64,000 nt of DNA from an uncultured bacterium (GTDB taxonomy: Bacteria; Bacillota; Clostridia; Lachnospirales; Lachnospiraceae): contig CAJMQE010000004.1 in assembly GCA_905215405.1 (NCBI GenBank), forward strand, positions 1 through 64,000. The letters run 5' to 3'. The notes under the pieces were generated by a model. It ran no database searches and was not told the origin of the DNA. It saw nothing but the letters and a program-made list of their open reading frames with translations. A program made the position numbers and the translations under genes. Position 1 is the first letter of the stretch. Each line of letters starts with the position of its first letter. Positions 46,391 through 55,670 of this stretch are shown one piece after another.

Positions 46391-46518
46391 AATTTTGCGA
46401 AAGTTTATGGCGACACGCTTTCGCTCTGCTGCGGCGCAACGGGTACATAAAGCTGCATAGGACGCAGCTTAAGTACCGGCGTCCTCGCGAAGGTCGCCAG
46501 AAGCTTTAGCAAAATTTT
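46389..46518. repeat. Palindromic structured element, copy A (90-nt core plus outer arms)
   Basis: The core 46409-46498 begins GGCGACACGC and ends GAAGGTCGCC. It forms a nested hairpin: GGCGAC/GTCGCC outer, TTCGC/GCGAA next, GGTAC/GTACC and GCTGC/GCAGC inner. Outer arms 46389-46408 and 46499-46518 pair at 17 of 20 positions (AAAATTTTGC on both sides when complemented). Copy B at 59947-60036 has exactly the same length and the same unpaired blocks (ACG, CTCTGC, ACGCAGC, GTACCGGCG, AAGG), with many stem changes being compensatory. Each copy starts at the upstream gene's stop codon. Structured 3'-UTR RNA, terminator or a small mobile palindrome are possible. Confidence 0.8.
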
Positions 46519-46523
46519 TATAA

Positions 46524-47110
46524 GGATACGACGGCTGAAGGGAGACGGGCTCGCTTTTCCCAGAGGGAAAAGCATTGCCGGGTGGAAGAGGCGCATGAAG
46601 CGCATGAAGCGCTCTTCCTACCCTAAGGTGGTAGAGAGTGTGTGATAGAGATGGGATTGGTTTGAATGTTGATGTAATGTGGGTACGACGGCTGAAGGGA
46701 GATGGGCTCGCTTTCCCCAGAGGAAAAAGCATTGCCGGGTGGAAGAGGCGCATGAAGCGCTCTTCCTACCCTAAGGTGGTAGAGAGAGTGTGTGATAGAG
46801 ATGGGATTGGTTTGAATGTTGATGTAATGTGGATACGACGGCTGAAGGGAGACGGGCTCGCTTTTCCCAGAGGAAAAAGCATTGCCGGGTGGAAGAGGCG
46901 CATGAAGCGCTCTTCCTACCCTAAGGTGGTAGAGAGAGTGTGTGATAGAGATGGGATTGGTTTGAATGTTGATGTAATGTGGATACGACGGCTGAAGGGA
47001 GACGGGCTCGCTTTTCCCAGAGGAAAAAGCATTGCCGGGTGGAAGAGGCGCATGAAGCGCTCTTCCTACCCTAAGGTGGTAGAGAGTGTGTGTGATAGAG
47101 ATGGGTTATA
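46524..47110. repeat. Four tandem copies of a ~150-bp repeat
   Basis: Units begin at 46524 (157 bp; it carries an extra CGCATGAAG), 46681 (150 bp), 46831 (150 bp) and 46981 (about 130 bp, truncated before ptsP). Each starts G-G-(A/G)-TACGACGGCTGAAGGGAG and is nearly identical to the others, so the array is recent. Every unit has two hairpins: GCTTTTCCC-AGA-GGGAAAAGC (perfect in unit 1, slightly altered later) and GGAAGAG-g-CGC with GCGCTCTTCC. The period is a multiple of three, so frames stay open on both strands, but no ribosome binding site or protein-like composition supports a gene. Confidence 0.92.
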
Positions 47111-47137
47111 GATGTTGGTAGAGAATGAGGTGTGATG

Positions 47138-48883
47138 ATGCAGATTGGAATTGGGACTTCTAAGGGAATTGGTATTGGAACGGCACTGGTGCTGAAGCAG
47201 AGAGATGTTGAGGTGAAGGTGACGAAGATTACGGATACTGTGGCTGAGAAGGCGAGATTTGAGAAGGCACGGGATTTTCTGGTAGAGAGAACCAAGAAGA
47301 TGACGGCTGATATGACGGATAAGCTTGGAAAGACAGCTGAAATTTTAAGAAACCAGATCTTACTGGCTGGAGATCAGGAGCTGGTAAGTGGTGTGGAGTC
47401 TCTGATCGATACGGAAAATCTGTGTGCAGAAGCTGCGGTCGATGAGACATGTAATCTTTTTATTAAGATTTTTCAGGGCATGGATGATATGGATATGGCG
47501 CAGCGGGCTGTTGATGTTGAAGATCTGAAGAATCGGCTCATTCGTATCCTGATGAATATCGAAGAGGTCGATCTGTCGGAAATTCCACCGGATACGGTAA
47601 TCGTTGCTGAGGAGATCGTACCATCTATGACAGCGTTGATGAATACGGATCATATCGTTGGAATTGTAGCTGAAAAAGGTGGAGATACTTCTCATGCAGC
47701 TATTCTTGCAAGAGCAATGGAACTGCCAGCGGTCCTGAGCGTGAAAAACGCAGTTTCTCTGATAAAAAATGGTGATTCTGTTATTGTAGATGGAGACTAT
47801 GGAGAGATATTTATCAATCCAATACAAAAAACGGTTGAAATATATCAACGAAAACAGGCGCAGTTCGTAGAGAAGATGAATGAACTTAAAAAATTTGTGG
47901 GACGTAGAACACTGACAAAAGAAGGGCATGAGGTCGAGCTGGTCGCAAATGTTGGCGGCGTACGTGATGTCGCAAAGGCGATGGAAGCCGGCGCTGAAGG
48001 AATTGGTCTTTTTCGAACAGAATTTTTATTTATGAATGTGACAAAATTGCCAGGTGAGGATGAACAGTTCGAGGTATACAGGAATGCGGCAATTATGAGC
48101 AGAGGTAAGCCAGTTATTATCAGGACAATTGATATTGGCGGGGATAAAGATGTTCCCTATCTGGGACTGACCAAAGAAACCAATCCATTTCTTGGGTATC
48201 GTGGAATCAGATATTGTCTCGACCGGTGTGATATTTTCATGACACAGCTGACAGCAATATTGAGAGCGAGTGCATACGGGGATATTCGAATCATGCTTCC
48301 TTTGATCACATCGTTGAACGAAGTCGTAGCAGTAAAAAAATATATCGATCTTGCCAAGCGTAAGTTGGATGAAGAAGAAATCGAATATAACAAAGAAATC
48401 AAGCTTGGTGTTATGATAGAAACACCAGCAGCGAGCCTGATTGCGGATATTTTGGCAAAAGAAGTTGATTTTTTTAGTATTGGGACCAATGATCTGATTC
48501 AATATACAGTTGCAGTGGACAGGGGAAATGAAAATGTATCTTACCTGTATACACCATTTCATCCTTCGGTGCTGCGTTCTATCAGACATATCATAGCATG
48601 TGCAAAAGCAGAGCATATTCCAGTTGGTATGTGTGGGGAAGCAGCAGGAAATCCGTATATGGTGCCACTGTTACTTGCTTTTGGGCTTGAAGAATTTAGT
48701 GTGACACCGTCCAATGTTCTTGAAACGCGTAAAAATATTGCATCCTGGACATTAAGGGAAGCACAGGAAGTCACGGATAAGGTCATGGGGCTATGGACGC
48801 ACAGAGAAATTATGAATTATCTGGATGAGGTCATAGATCACCATAATAATGCAAAGACTGATAAGAGTGCCAAGATAAAATAA
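47138..48883 (+). CDS. ptsI: PTS enzyme I (phosphoenolpyruvate-protein phosphotransferase)
   Basis: 581 aa from ATG 47138, seven bases after GAGG; GTG 47132 and ATG 47135 are in-frame alternatives. GGDTSHAAILARAMELPAVL carries the phosphorylated histidine, GLFRTEFLFM and the PEP-binding barrel follow, ending with PVGMCGEAAGNPYMVPLLLA. It transfers phosphate from PEP to HPr for sugar uptake. Here it stands alone without ptsH. The N-terminus is slightly short of common enzyme I (about 570-575) only in its first strand. The tandem repeat array ends about 27 bases before its start, so its promoter and leader lie in or beyond the array. Confidence 0.93.
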   Translation: MQIGIGTSKGIGIGTALVLKQRDVEVKVTKITDTVAEKARFEKARDFLVERTKKMTADMTDKLGKTAEILRNQILLAGDQELVSGVESLIDTENLCAEAAVDETCNLFIKIFQGMDDMDMAQRAVDVEDLKNRLIRILMNIEEVDLSEIPPDTVIVAEEIVPSMTALMNTDHIVGIVAEKGGDTSHAAILARAMELPAVLSVKNAVSLIKNGDSVIVDGDYGEIFINPIQKTVEIYQRKQAQFVEKMNELKKFVGRRTLTKEGHEVELVANVGGVRDVAKAMEAGAEGIGLFRTEFLFMNVTKLPGEDEQFEVYRNAAIMSRGKPVIIRTIDIGGDKDVPYLGLTKETNPFLGYRGIRYCLDRCDIFMTQLTAILRASAYGDIRIMLPLITSLNEVVAVKKYIDLAKRKLDEEEIEYNKEIKLGVMIETPAASLIADILAKEVDFFSIGTNDLIQYTVAVDRGNENVSYLYTPFHPSVLRSIRHIIACAKAEHIPVGMCGEAAGNPYMVPLLLAFGLEEFSVTPSNVLETRKNIASWTLREAQEVTDKVMGLWTHREIMNYLDEVIDHHNNAKTDKSAKIK

Positions 48884-48918
48884 CTGTAAGACTTATCATA
48901 AAAAGATGTTCAGTAAAG

Positions 48919-49000
48919 GTAACATAGAAATAGTAAACAGAAAAAAGTAACGTAGAAGTAGTGAACAGAAAAAGTAACATATAAATAGCAAACAGGAAAT
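48919..49000. repeat. Three short tandem repeats (27-28 bp)
   Basis: Units at 48919, 48947 and 48974 follow GTAAC-rTAGAAaTAG-TrAACAGAAAAA with small differences. They fill much of the gap between ptsI and hflX. Confidence 0.75.
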
Positions 49001-49065
49001 CAGTATTACAGTATAGAAATTAAAACAGCAGGACAATTACATGGATTGTTGCAGAGGAGGATTAG

Positions 49066-50319
49066 ATGGCAGAGACTTATAAAGTGGAAGAAGAAAAAGA
49101 ACGGGTCATTCTCATCGGCGTTTGTCTGAATGATAGTGATGATACAAAAGAATCGCTTGAAGAACTTGGAGAATTGATTCAGACTGCAGGTGCACAGCCA
49201 GTGGCTATGGTAATACAGAACAGAGAATTCATTCATCCGGGAACCTATATTGGCAAAGGAAAAATAGAAGAAGTGCGGGAGCTGATTGCACAGACAGATG
49301 CAACAGGTGTTGTATGTGATGATGAACTTTCACCAGCACAGTTGAAAAATCTCGAAGATGAGTTGAATACGAAAGTTATGGACCGAACACTGGTCATTCT
49401 CGATATCTTTGCTTCCAGAGCATCTACAAGAGAAGGTAAGATTCAGGTCGAACTCGCACAGCTTAAATATAGAAAATCCAGACTTGCAGGACTTGGAAGT
49501 TCCCTTTCAAGACTTGGTGGTGGTATTGGAACAAGAGGTCCAGGTGAAAAGAAGATCGAAATGGATCGTCGTCTGATCGGAGACAGAATCGCACAGCTTG
49601 GAAGAGAGCTGGAAGTAGTGAAGAATCACAGAGAGGTCACAAGACAGAGCCGTAGCAAGAATTTTACAACGGTTGCAGCGATTGTTGGATATACAAATGC
49701 TGGAAAATCTACACTTTTAAATACACTGACAGGCGCAGGTGTGTTGTCAGAAGACAAACTGTTTGCAACACTGGATCCTACAACAAGAAATCTAGCACTT
49801 TCCGGAAAAGAAGAGATTTTGATTACGGATACAGTTGGATTTATCAGAAAGCTGCCGCATAATCTGATCGATGCCTTCCGAAGTACATTGGAAGAAGCGA
49901 AATATGCAGATATTATCATTCATGTTGTGGATTGCTCTAATCCGGATATGGACCTGCAGATGGCAGTCGTTTATGATACACTGGCTGAACTGGGAGTGGA
50001 GGACAAGCCGGTCATCACACTCTTTAATAAAGTGGACAAACTGGAAAATGTTCCGGTACTCAGAGATTTTAAAGCGGATAAGACATTACAGATCTCAGCG
50101 AAGACAGGACAGGGACTTGAAGAATTGAAGGCTGTCATTCAGGAAGTTATGCGCGAGAGCAAAATGTATCTGGAATATATATTTCCATTTCAGGATGCAG
50201 CAAAGATTCAGCTGATTCGTAAATATGGACAGCTCCTGAGTGAAGAGTATACGGCAGAAGGAATTGAAGTAAAGGCATATGTGCCTGGAGAAGTCTATGG
50301 CAAGGTCATGGACAATTAG
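49066..50319 (+). CDS. hflX: GTPase HflX
   Basis: 417 aa. The N-terminal HflX domain (PGTYIGKGKIEEVRELI) and the glycine-rich GLGSSLSRLGGGIGTRGPGE segment precede the G domain with GYTNAGKSTLLN (G1), DPTTRN (G2), DTVGFI (G3) and NKVD (G4). HflX binds the ribosome and splits stalled or heat-damaged 70S. GAGGAGG precedes ATG 49066. The C-terminal domain is present, so it is full length. Confidence 0.95.
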   Translation: MAETYKVEEEKERVILIGVCLNDSDDTKESLEELGELIQTAGAQPVAMVIQNREFIHPGTYIGKGKIEEVRELIAQTDATGVVCDDELSPAQLKNLEDELNTKVMDRTLVILDIFASRASTREGKIQVELAQLKYRKSRLAGLGSSLSRLGGGIGTRGPGEKKIEMDRRLIGDRIAQLGRELEVVKNHREVTRQSRSKNFTTVAAIVGYTNAGKSTLLNTLTGAGVLSEDKLFATLDPTTRNLALSGKEEILITDTVGFIRKLPHNLIDAFRSTLEEAKYADIIIHVVDCSNPDMDLQMAVVYDTLAELGVEDKPVITLFNKVDKLENVPVLRDFKADKTLQISAKTGQGLEELKAVIQEVMRESKMYLEYIFPFQDAAKIQLIRKYGQLLSEEYTAEGIEVKAYVPGEVYGKVMDN

Positions 50320-50430
50320 AACTGGAAATTATTTTACAGATTACGTTTAAAATCATGAATACTGGCTGATAATGTAGGTATGGCAGTATTGTGGTTTCTT
50401 AAATGTACAAAAGGTAAGGAGTTAAGAACT

Positions 50431-50925
50431 ATGAATATTATTGTTGCAGTAGATAATAACTGGTCAATTGGTCTGAAAGGAAAAGTACTTGTTAATATTC
50501 CTGAGGACATGCAGTTGTTCAGAAAAGAGACAATCGGAAAAGTCGTTATCCTGGGAAGGAAGACACTGGAAAGCTTTCCTAACGGACTGCCATTGCATGA
50601 CAGAATCAATATTGTTCTGACAAGCGATAAAACAAAAAAGATAAAAGATGCCATTTGTTGTCATAGTGTTGAGGAAGTGTTGGAAGAGACAAAGAAATAC
50701 AATCAAGAAGACATTTACGTAATAGGTGGAGAACAGATTTATCGCGAGTTCCTGCCATATTGCGATGTAGCACATGTGACAAAGATTAATTATTCCTATC
50801 AGGCAGATACCAAGTGTCCAAATCTTGATGAACTGCCAGAATGGAAGATTACAGAAACCAGTGAAGAAAAGACATATTTTGATCTGGAGTATGAATTCGT
50901 GAAATATGAAAAAGAAAAACGTTAG
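50431..50925 (+). CDS. folA: Dihydrofolate reductase
   Basis: 164 aa, the usual size. Start at ATG 50431 after TAAGGAG; a longer in-frame start at 50380 is not supported. MNIIVAVDNNWSIGLKGKVL, then IPEDMQLFRKETIGKVVILG and IYVIGGEQIYREFLPYCD are characteristic. The active-site acidic residue aligns with Glu/Asp in PEDMQLF. It reduces dihydrofolate with NADPH. The L-N-K-G-K-V substitution for the more common N-x-L-P-W loop (here LKGKVLVNIPEDM, with no Trp) is a small oddity also seen in some Clostridial enzymes. Confidence 0.9.
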   Translation: MNIIVAVDNNWSIGLKGKVLVNIPEDMQLFRKETIGKVVILGRKTLESFPNGLPLHDRINIVLTSDKTKKIKDAICCHSVEEVLEETKKYNQEDIYVIGGEQIYREFLPYCDVAHVTKINYSYQADTKCPNLDELPEWKITETSEEKTYFDLEYEFVKYEKEKR

Positions 50926-50964
50926 AAAAGATAGTTAGCGCGTTTTAGGTAAGGAGGTATATCT

Positions 50965-52716
50965 GTGCTTTGTTCAAAATGCCATGAAGAAGCAGGAAAC
51001 GGAAACTTCTGTCCTAATTGCGGTGCCAGGCTGAAAAAAAGCAGGGAGAGCAATGCAAAGAACAGAAGTAGATCTGTTTCATCAGATACAGAGAAAGACA
51101 AACCGGTACAATCGGCAGAACTGACAGATGATATGGAAACAGCAGATGTTACCAAAGTGACAGAAATGCCAGAAATGGAAAATGTGACTGCAGATAACGA
51201 AGATCTGGAAGAAATGCAGGAACAACCGGCGGAAAATACCATTTATGATAAGACCTCATTTGGACTTGAAAGACCTCCAAAAAATAAGAAAAAATGGGGC
51301 AGGGTCGTGGCAATTGTTGCGGTAGTACTGGCTTTTGTTGGATGTGGAAGTTATTTTGCATATCCATATGTGCGTGAGGCACTTAGTCCAAAGGCCTATG
51401 CAGTTTCCGCGTTGAAAAAAACGACCGGACAGATACAAAGTAGCATGCAGACAGTCTTTTCCGGATTGAATCTGGAAGAAGAAACAGGTCCAAAAGAAAT
51501 ATCCATGTCCTTTGATCTGGACAAAATGGATGTTAATAACATCAGTTATTTAGCAGATTTAAATGAAAGAAACGTTACCGTTACAATGGAAAGCTCCATC
51601 AAGGATGATATTATAGCAGGATCGATCCAGTTCGGGGCTGATAAGGAATCCGCATTACAGCTGGATTTTTATATTACAGCAGATAAGTGTAAGATTCGTG
51701 TTCCACAGCTCGCAAGCGAAACGATTTCTGTGAGCATGGATCAGATTATGAATGCGACTGGATTGTCATTCGGACAGTTAAAACAGATATTTGTACTGCT
51801 GTCGAATTCACAGATCCAGGCATATCTGCAACAGTATACAGATGTATGTAACGCACTGATGAGTGATGTGATGTCGGGTGTGGCAACACTGATTGATGAG
51901 TGCGAGTATACAAAGGAAGGGAATAGTACCTATCAGTCTGAAAATGGAGACTTTAAAATCTCTGAGTATACAGTGAAGATAACCGATACAGCTGTCAGAA
52001 AATGTCTTGATTCCATAGTAGACAGTATTTATGCTGACGGTAGTCTGAGTGGATACAGATCAATGCTTAAAATGTACTCCAATCTGTCACAGGACAAGTT
52101 GAAAGAAAAAATTGATACAATGCCACTGAATTTTACTGAAATACCGGTAACACTCTATATTAACAGTGATAAAGTGATTATTAAGGCAATGGCTTCCATG
52201 GTAGATGCACAAGGACACTCTGCTAATCTGTCCGCTGAATTTATTGGAAAAGACAATCCCTATACCTATATGGTATTTGAAGGAGCAATCGACCATGAAT
52301 CAACAGTCAGAGAAGTTGTCAAAAAAGAAGGAGAAAATTTCAGTACTTCGGTTTCTGTTATTCCGAGCGGTTCTGAAAATGGAATACTGTTTCAGGTAAC
52401 TGGAACAATTTCAGCTACAGAAGATAAGACCAGTGTCGATTTTGAAAAAGTGGAATTGTCTTCGGATATTCCAAATCAGAAACTTGATTTTATGATATCG
52501 GGTAATTATACGGTCGAAGATATTGATGAGATCACGATAAAAGATACCAATTTTTCTAATGAGGCAGATCTGTTGACGATGCCGGCAGAACAAAAGAATG
52601 CAATAAAAGATGAGATTAACAGTAATCTTGGAAAGATGAATTCCAGATTATCACCTGGACTGATTTTGAAAATACAAAAATGTGTGGAAGTGTTATTCCG
52701 TAATAACGGAGTCTGA
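50965..52716 (+). CDS. Zinc-ribbon membrane protein, function unknown
   Basis: 583 aa from GTG 50965, after AAGGAGG. A single zinc ribbon (CSKC ... CPNC, residues 3-20), an acidic linker, one membrane helix (about 114-134, VVAIVAVVLAFVGCGSYFAY) and a large extracellular domain rich in Ser/Asp with alternating strands. Similar in plan to the protein at 17013 but with one ribbon and a much longer ectodomain. Clostridial proteins of this type are uncharacterised. Its transcript ends at 52835-52871. Confidence 0.75.
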   Translation: MLCSKCHEEAGNGNFCPNCGARLKKSRESNAKNRSRSVSSDTEKDKPVQSAELTDDMETADVTKVTEMPEMENVTADNEDLEEMQEQPAENTIYDKTSFGLERPPKNKKKWGRVVAIVAVVLAFVGCGSYFAYPYVREALSPKAYAVSALKKTTGQIQSSMQTVFSGLNLEEETGPKEISMSFDLDKMDVNNISYLADLNERNVTVTMESSIKDDIIAGSIQFGADKESALQLDFYITADKCKIRVPQLASETISVSMDQIMNATGLSFGQLKQIFVLLSNSQIQAYLQQYTDVCNALMSDVMSGVATLIDECEYTKEGNSTYQSENGDFKISEYTVKITDTAVRKCLDSIVDSIYADGSLSGYRSMLKMYSNLSQDKLKEKIDTMPLNFTEIPVTLYINSDKVIIKAMASMVDAQGHSANLSAEFIGKDNPYTYMVFEGAIDHESTVREVVKKEGENFSTSVSVIPSGSENGILFQVTGTISATEDKTSVDFEKVELSSDIPNQKLDFMISGNYTVEDIDEITIKDTNFSNEADLLTMPAEQKNAIKDEINSNLGKMNSRLSPGLILKIQKCVEVLFRNNGV

Positions 52717-52834
52717 GTCAGTGTGGTGATATATTTGCAAGGGCCTTTTTGAGAAAAGGGTACAGATAGTTGAAGAGGAAAAATAGTTACAAGTATAGGT
52801 ACAATAATTAAATATAAAAATTCATCAAACAGAG

Positions 52835-52871
52835 ATCGCACCGGCTAATGAATAGCTGGTGCGATTTTTTT
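52835..52871 (+). terminator. Intrinsic terminator
   Basis: ATCGCACCGGCT pairs with AGCTGGTGCGAT (one wobble), followed by seven T. Confidence 0.9.
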
Positions 52872-52942
52872 AATACCATGAACCGAAATTCGATTAGATT
52901 TGTAGAAAGAAAGCTCAGAATCTAGTGTGAAAATACAGCTTT

Positions 52943-54202
52943 TCAGACCAGTTCAGCAATGCCACTTACCCGTACATAAATATCGGATATTTTATACCAT
53001 GTCGGATAATCAATAATTCCGGTCTGTGGTAATTTGAAGATTTTCTGGAAGGCACGGACTGCTTCAGCAGTGGCTTCACCAAAGATTCCATCAGGAACGA
53101 CAGATGGAATTGCAGTATATGTTTCAGAAATGGTGTTCAGTTCTTCCTGTATCTGTCTTACTTTTTGTCCGGATGAACCGATGTCTAAGTCTGCTCCCGG
53201 CCAGGAAGAAGGGATTCCTTCGATTTCTTCCGCTGTATTTATATAGATCGTATCACCATAGTAGTACTGCAGGATCTGGATCGGTGTATAATTCTGGTCA
53301 CCAAGAGTCTTGCTGCCCCACTGGCTCAGCCAGTTCGGACATGAAACACGGTTGCCATCACAATACTGAGTCAGTATCGGCTGCTTTACATTTGGACGTG
53401 ACAGATAATTTGTAAAGATTTCATCAACGAGAACAGAGATGTTTTCGAAAATATTACGTCCATTGACATATTTGTGGTCAAATGCCGTACTGGAGGTGAT
53501 GGTGAAATTATAGCCTTGATTTCTGTACCATTCTGTGTAGACTCTGTTCAATGTAAAAGACATAATTGCAAGGATGTTGGCACGAATCGTGTTTTCAGGC
53601 CATGTGGAATATATTTCGCTGCTTGCAACATTTTTGATGTAATCCCGGTAACGTTCATAATAATTAGCTGCGGTGGTATCGGTTGGTACACCGTCATGAA
53701 CAACAACGAACTCTGGTACAACGACACGGCTTAAAACAATTTCACCGGGTTCGTTGACCGGTTTGATTTCTGCTTCGGCGATTTTGGGTGGAAAATTACC
53801 ATAGAGCGTATGAGCCGGAACAACGATGTTGGAAGCTGTTTCAGGATTCAGAGAAATGCTCTGCAGAGCCGTTTCAAGGGCCAGGACCTGAGAACCTGAT
53901 ACATTGAATGGCTGAAATCCGTCGGCTGAAACACTGACTGTATATTCAGAATACGGCTGATTGATATTTGGTTCCTGACTGTATTCCAGTGGAGGAGTAG
54001 GAAGAGAAATGGTTTCTGTCTGTCCGTTGCTATCGGTCGTCAGCTGGTCTACGATGTTTTCCGGATCGCCTGAAAAAGAAATCGTTACTCTGGCATCTGG
54101 AATTGGCTCGTTGGTCTCTTTGGAGATGACGCTGACCTGCATGGAACCTTTGTCAACGGAATTAGCAGGAACTTCAAGTGTGTGTACATATGAAAAGCTC
54201 AT
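52943..54202 (-). CDS. SpoIID-like peptidoglycan-binding protein
   Basis: 419 aa without a signal peptide. A carboxypeptidase-regulatory-like beta domain (about 15-110) is followed by a segment recalling SpoIID/LytB (YYERYRDYIKNVASSEIYST, then WPENTIRANILAIMSFTLN; 180-260), and a C-terminal peptidoglycan-binding domain (IGSSGQKVRQIQEELNTISE, then VPDGIFGEATAEAVRAFQKI). Similar proteins belong to spore-wall or cortex remodelling sets in Clostridia. The gene is divergent from a CwlC-like amidase at 54372, which supports a joint wall-processing role. The SpoIID link is by sequence pattern only. Confidence 0.7.
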   Translation of the reverse strand: MSFSYVHTLEVPANSVDKGSMQVSVISKETNEPIPDARVTISFSGDPENIVDQLTTDSNGQTETISLPTPPLEYSQEPNINQPYSEYTVSVSADGFQPFNVSGSQVLALETALQSISLNPETASNIVVPAHTLYGNFPPKIAEAEIKPVNEPGEIVLSRVVVPEFVVVHDGVPTDTTAANYYERYRDYIKNVASSEIYSTWPENTIRANILAIMSFTLNRVYTEWYRNQGYNFTITSSTAFDHKYVNGRNIFENISVLVDEIFTNYLSRPNVKQPILTQYCDGNRVSCPNWLSQWGSKTLGDQNYTPIQILQYYYGDTIYINTAEEIEGIPSSWPGADLDIGSSGQKVRQIQEELNTISETYTAIPSVVPDGIFGEATAEAVRAFQKIFKLPQTGIIDYPTWYKISDIYVRVSGIAELV

Positions 54203-54371
54203 AATTAACCTCAGATATTTATTCTATATTAATATATGTATGGATGTGTGGAATGTAACATTTTATTTACAGTATTTCAGGAACCTTTTCCAATCATTTA
54301 CATTTTAAGTATCATTTTATGACACTGTGCATAAATTAATGTGAGAATATATTTATTATTAAGGTGAGGTT

Positions 54372-55637
54372 ATGGCTCAATATAGAGTGGCAATTGACGC
54401 TGGGCATGGAGGAAGTGATCCAGGTGCTGTATATGGCAGTAGAAGAGAGAAAGATGATACGCTGCGTCTCGCAAATGCAGTAGGAAGAATCTTAGAGCAG
54501 AATGGAGTAGATGTATTTTATGTAAGAACAGATGATGAATATGAGACTCCATTTAAGAAGGCAACTGATGCAAATAATGCAGGAGTGGATTATTTTGTGT
54601 CAATCCACAGAAATTCGTCAGAGGAACCTAATCAGTATGATGGAATTGAGACCCTTGTGTATAATGATGATGGCGTAAAGGCAACCATGGCAAGGAATAT
54701 CAACGCAGAGCTTGAAAAGGTCGGATTTAGAAATCTCGGAGTGGATGAGAGACCGAATCTGGTCGTTTTAAGAAGAACACAGATGCCAGCAGTGCTTGTA
54801 GAAGCTGGATTTATCAACAGTGATAAGGATAACAGGATCTTTGACGATAATTTCGAAACAATTGCACAGGGAATTGCCGATGGAATCCTGGATACATTGT
54901 ACGATAACAGAAATATGACTCAATCCGTAAAATCAACATTTTATGATGATTTTGATGCCAGAAACAGTGACAAAAACAGAAATGCGAATCGCTCAGCTGA
55001 TGCTGTCAGAAGGAATATGGATGATGCAGACAGCGGAATGGATAATGGAATGAACAGAAATATGAATGATGACATGATGAATAACAGAATGAGTCGTGAT
55101 ATGGATGATTCGAGCGATGGAATGAACGAAAATATGAATGATGACATGATGGATAATAGAATGAACGGAAACATGGGTGACATGAATAACGGAATGAGTG
55201 GAAACATGGGTGACATGAATAGCGGAATGAACGGAACTATGGGCGACATGAATAACGGAATGAGTGGAAACATGGGCGACATGAATAACGGAATGAACGG
55301 AAATATGGATATGCCAACGCGAGACAGAAGTCAGGATATGGATGCGGACAGAACCAGGGAAGTACCGCAGACCAATGGAAACTGGACCTATGAGGACAGC
55401 AATGATACAGAAGAGCAACCACAGAAACTCTATCGTGTTCAGGTCGGCGCATACCGTAACAAAGAATCAGCAGATCGAATGCTCAATGGACTTTTGATTG
55501 AAGGATTCCCTGCATTTGTCATACTTGACAATGGTATCTATAAAGTTCAGGTCGGAGCGTTCTGTTTCCTTGCCAATGCAATCAAAATGGAAGAAAAACT
55601 GAGAAGGTATCGGTATAATACATTTATTACGATCTAA
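54372..55637 (+). CDS. N-acetylmuramoyl-L-alanine amidase with Met/Asn repeats and SPOR domain (CwlC-like)
   Basis: 421 aa. Residues 1-178 are an Amidase_3 domain: IDAGHGGSDPGA (Zn His), the second Zn ligand Glu near RREKDDTL, SIHRNS and LVEAGFINS with the catalytic Glu. There is no signal peptide. Residues about 200-320 are Met/Asn/Asp-rich with 11-residue tandem repeats (NGMNGNMGDMN), and the C-terminus is a SPOR-type domain (LYRVQVGAYRNKESADRMLN and a second YKVQVGAF half). Signal-less amidases with SPOR-like repeats such as B. subtilis CwlC act in the mother cell late in sporulation. CATAAATTA at 54330-54338 fits the -10 of a mother-cell sigma promoter, weakly. AAGGTGAGG precedes ATG 54372. 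Confidence 0.85.
   Translation: MAQYRVAIDAGHGGSDPGAVYGSRREKDDTLRLANAVGRILEQNGVDVFYVRTDDEYETPFKKATDANNAGVDYFVSIHRNSSEEPNQYDGIETLVYNDDGVKATMARNINAELEKVGFRNLGVDERPNLVVLRRTQMPAVLVEAGFINSDKDNRIFDDNFETIAQGIADGILDTLYDNRNMTQSVKSTFYDDFDARNSDKNRNANRSADAVRRNMDDADSGMDNGMNRNMNDDMMNNRMSRDMDDSSDGMNENMNDDMMDNRMNGNMGDMNNGMSGNMGDMNSGMNGTMGDMNNGMSGNMGDMNNGMNGNMDMPTRDRSQDMDADRTREVPQTNGNWTYEDSNDTEEQPQKLYRVQVGAYRNKESADRMLNGLLIEGFPAFVILDNGIYKVQVGAFCFLANAIKMEEKLRRYRYNTFITI
55155..55310. repeat. 33-bp in-frame tandem repeat (VNTR) inside the amidase gene
   Basis: Four full 33-bp units from 55155 (unit boundaries 55188, 55221, 55254) and a partial fifth, encoding NRMNGNMGDMN, NGMSGNMGDMN, SGMNGTMGDMN, NGMSGNMGDMN and NGMNGNM. 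Copies differ at few third positions, so unit number may vary between strains without breaking the frame. Confidence 0.92.
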
Positions 55638-55670
55638 AAGAATTATCATTTATGATGGATTTAACATTTG

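Noticed and set aside
46469..46753. Minus-strand ORFs across the same array
   Set aside because: Same cause: translation of hairpin-rich repeat DNA.
46638..47111. 157-aa ORF of three 50-residue repeats (MCDRDGIGLNVDVMWVRRLK start)
   Set aside because: It is the tandem 150-bp array read in frame; frames are open on both strands because the period is a multiple of three, there is no ribosome binding site, and composition is not protein-like.
48917..49000. CRISPR array
   Set aside because: Only three degenerate, directly adjacent repeats with no spacers and no cas genes nearby.
54941..55282. Minus-strand repetitive ORFs opposite the amidase VNTR
   Set aside because: Shadow of the Met/Asn repeat region; no start signals.
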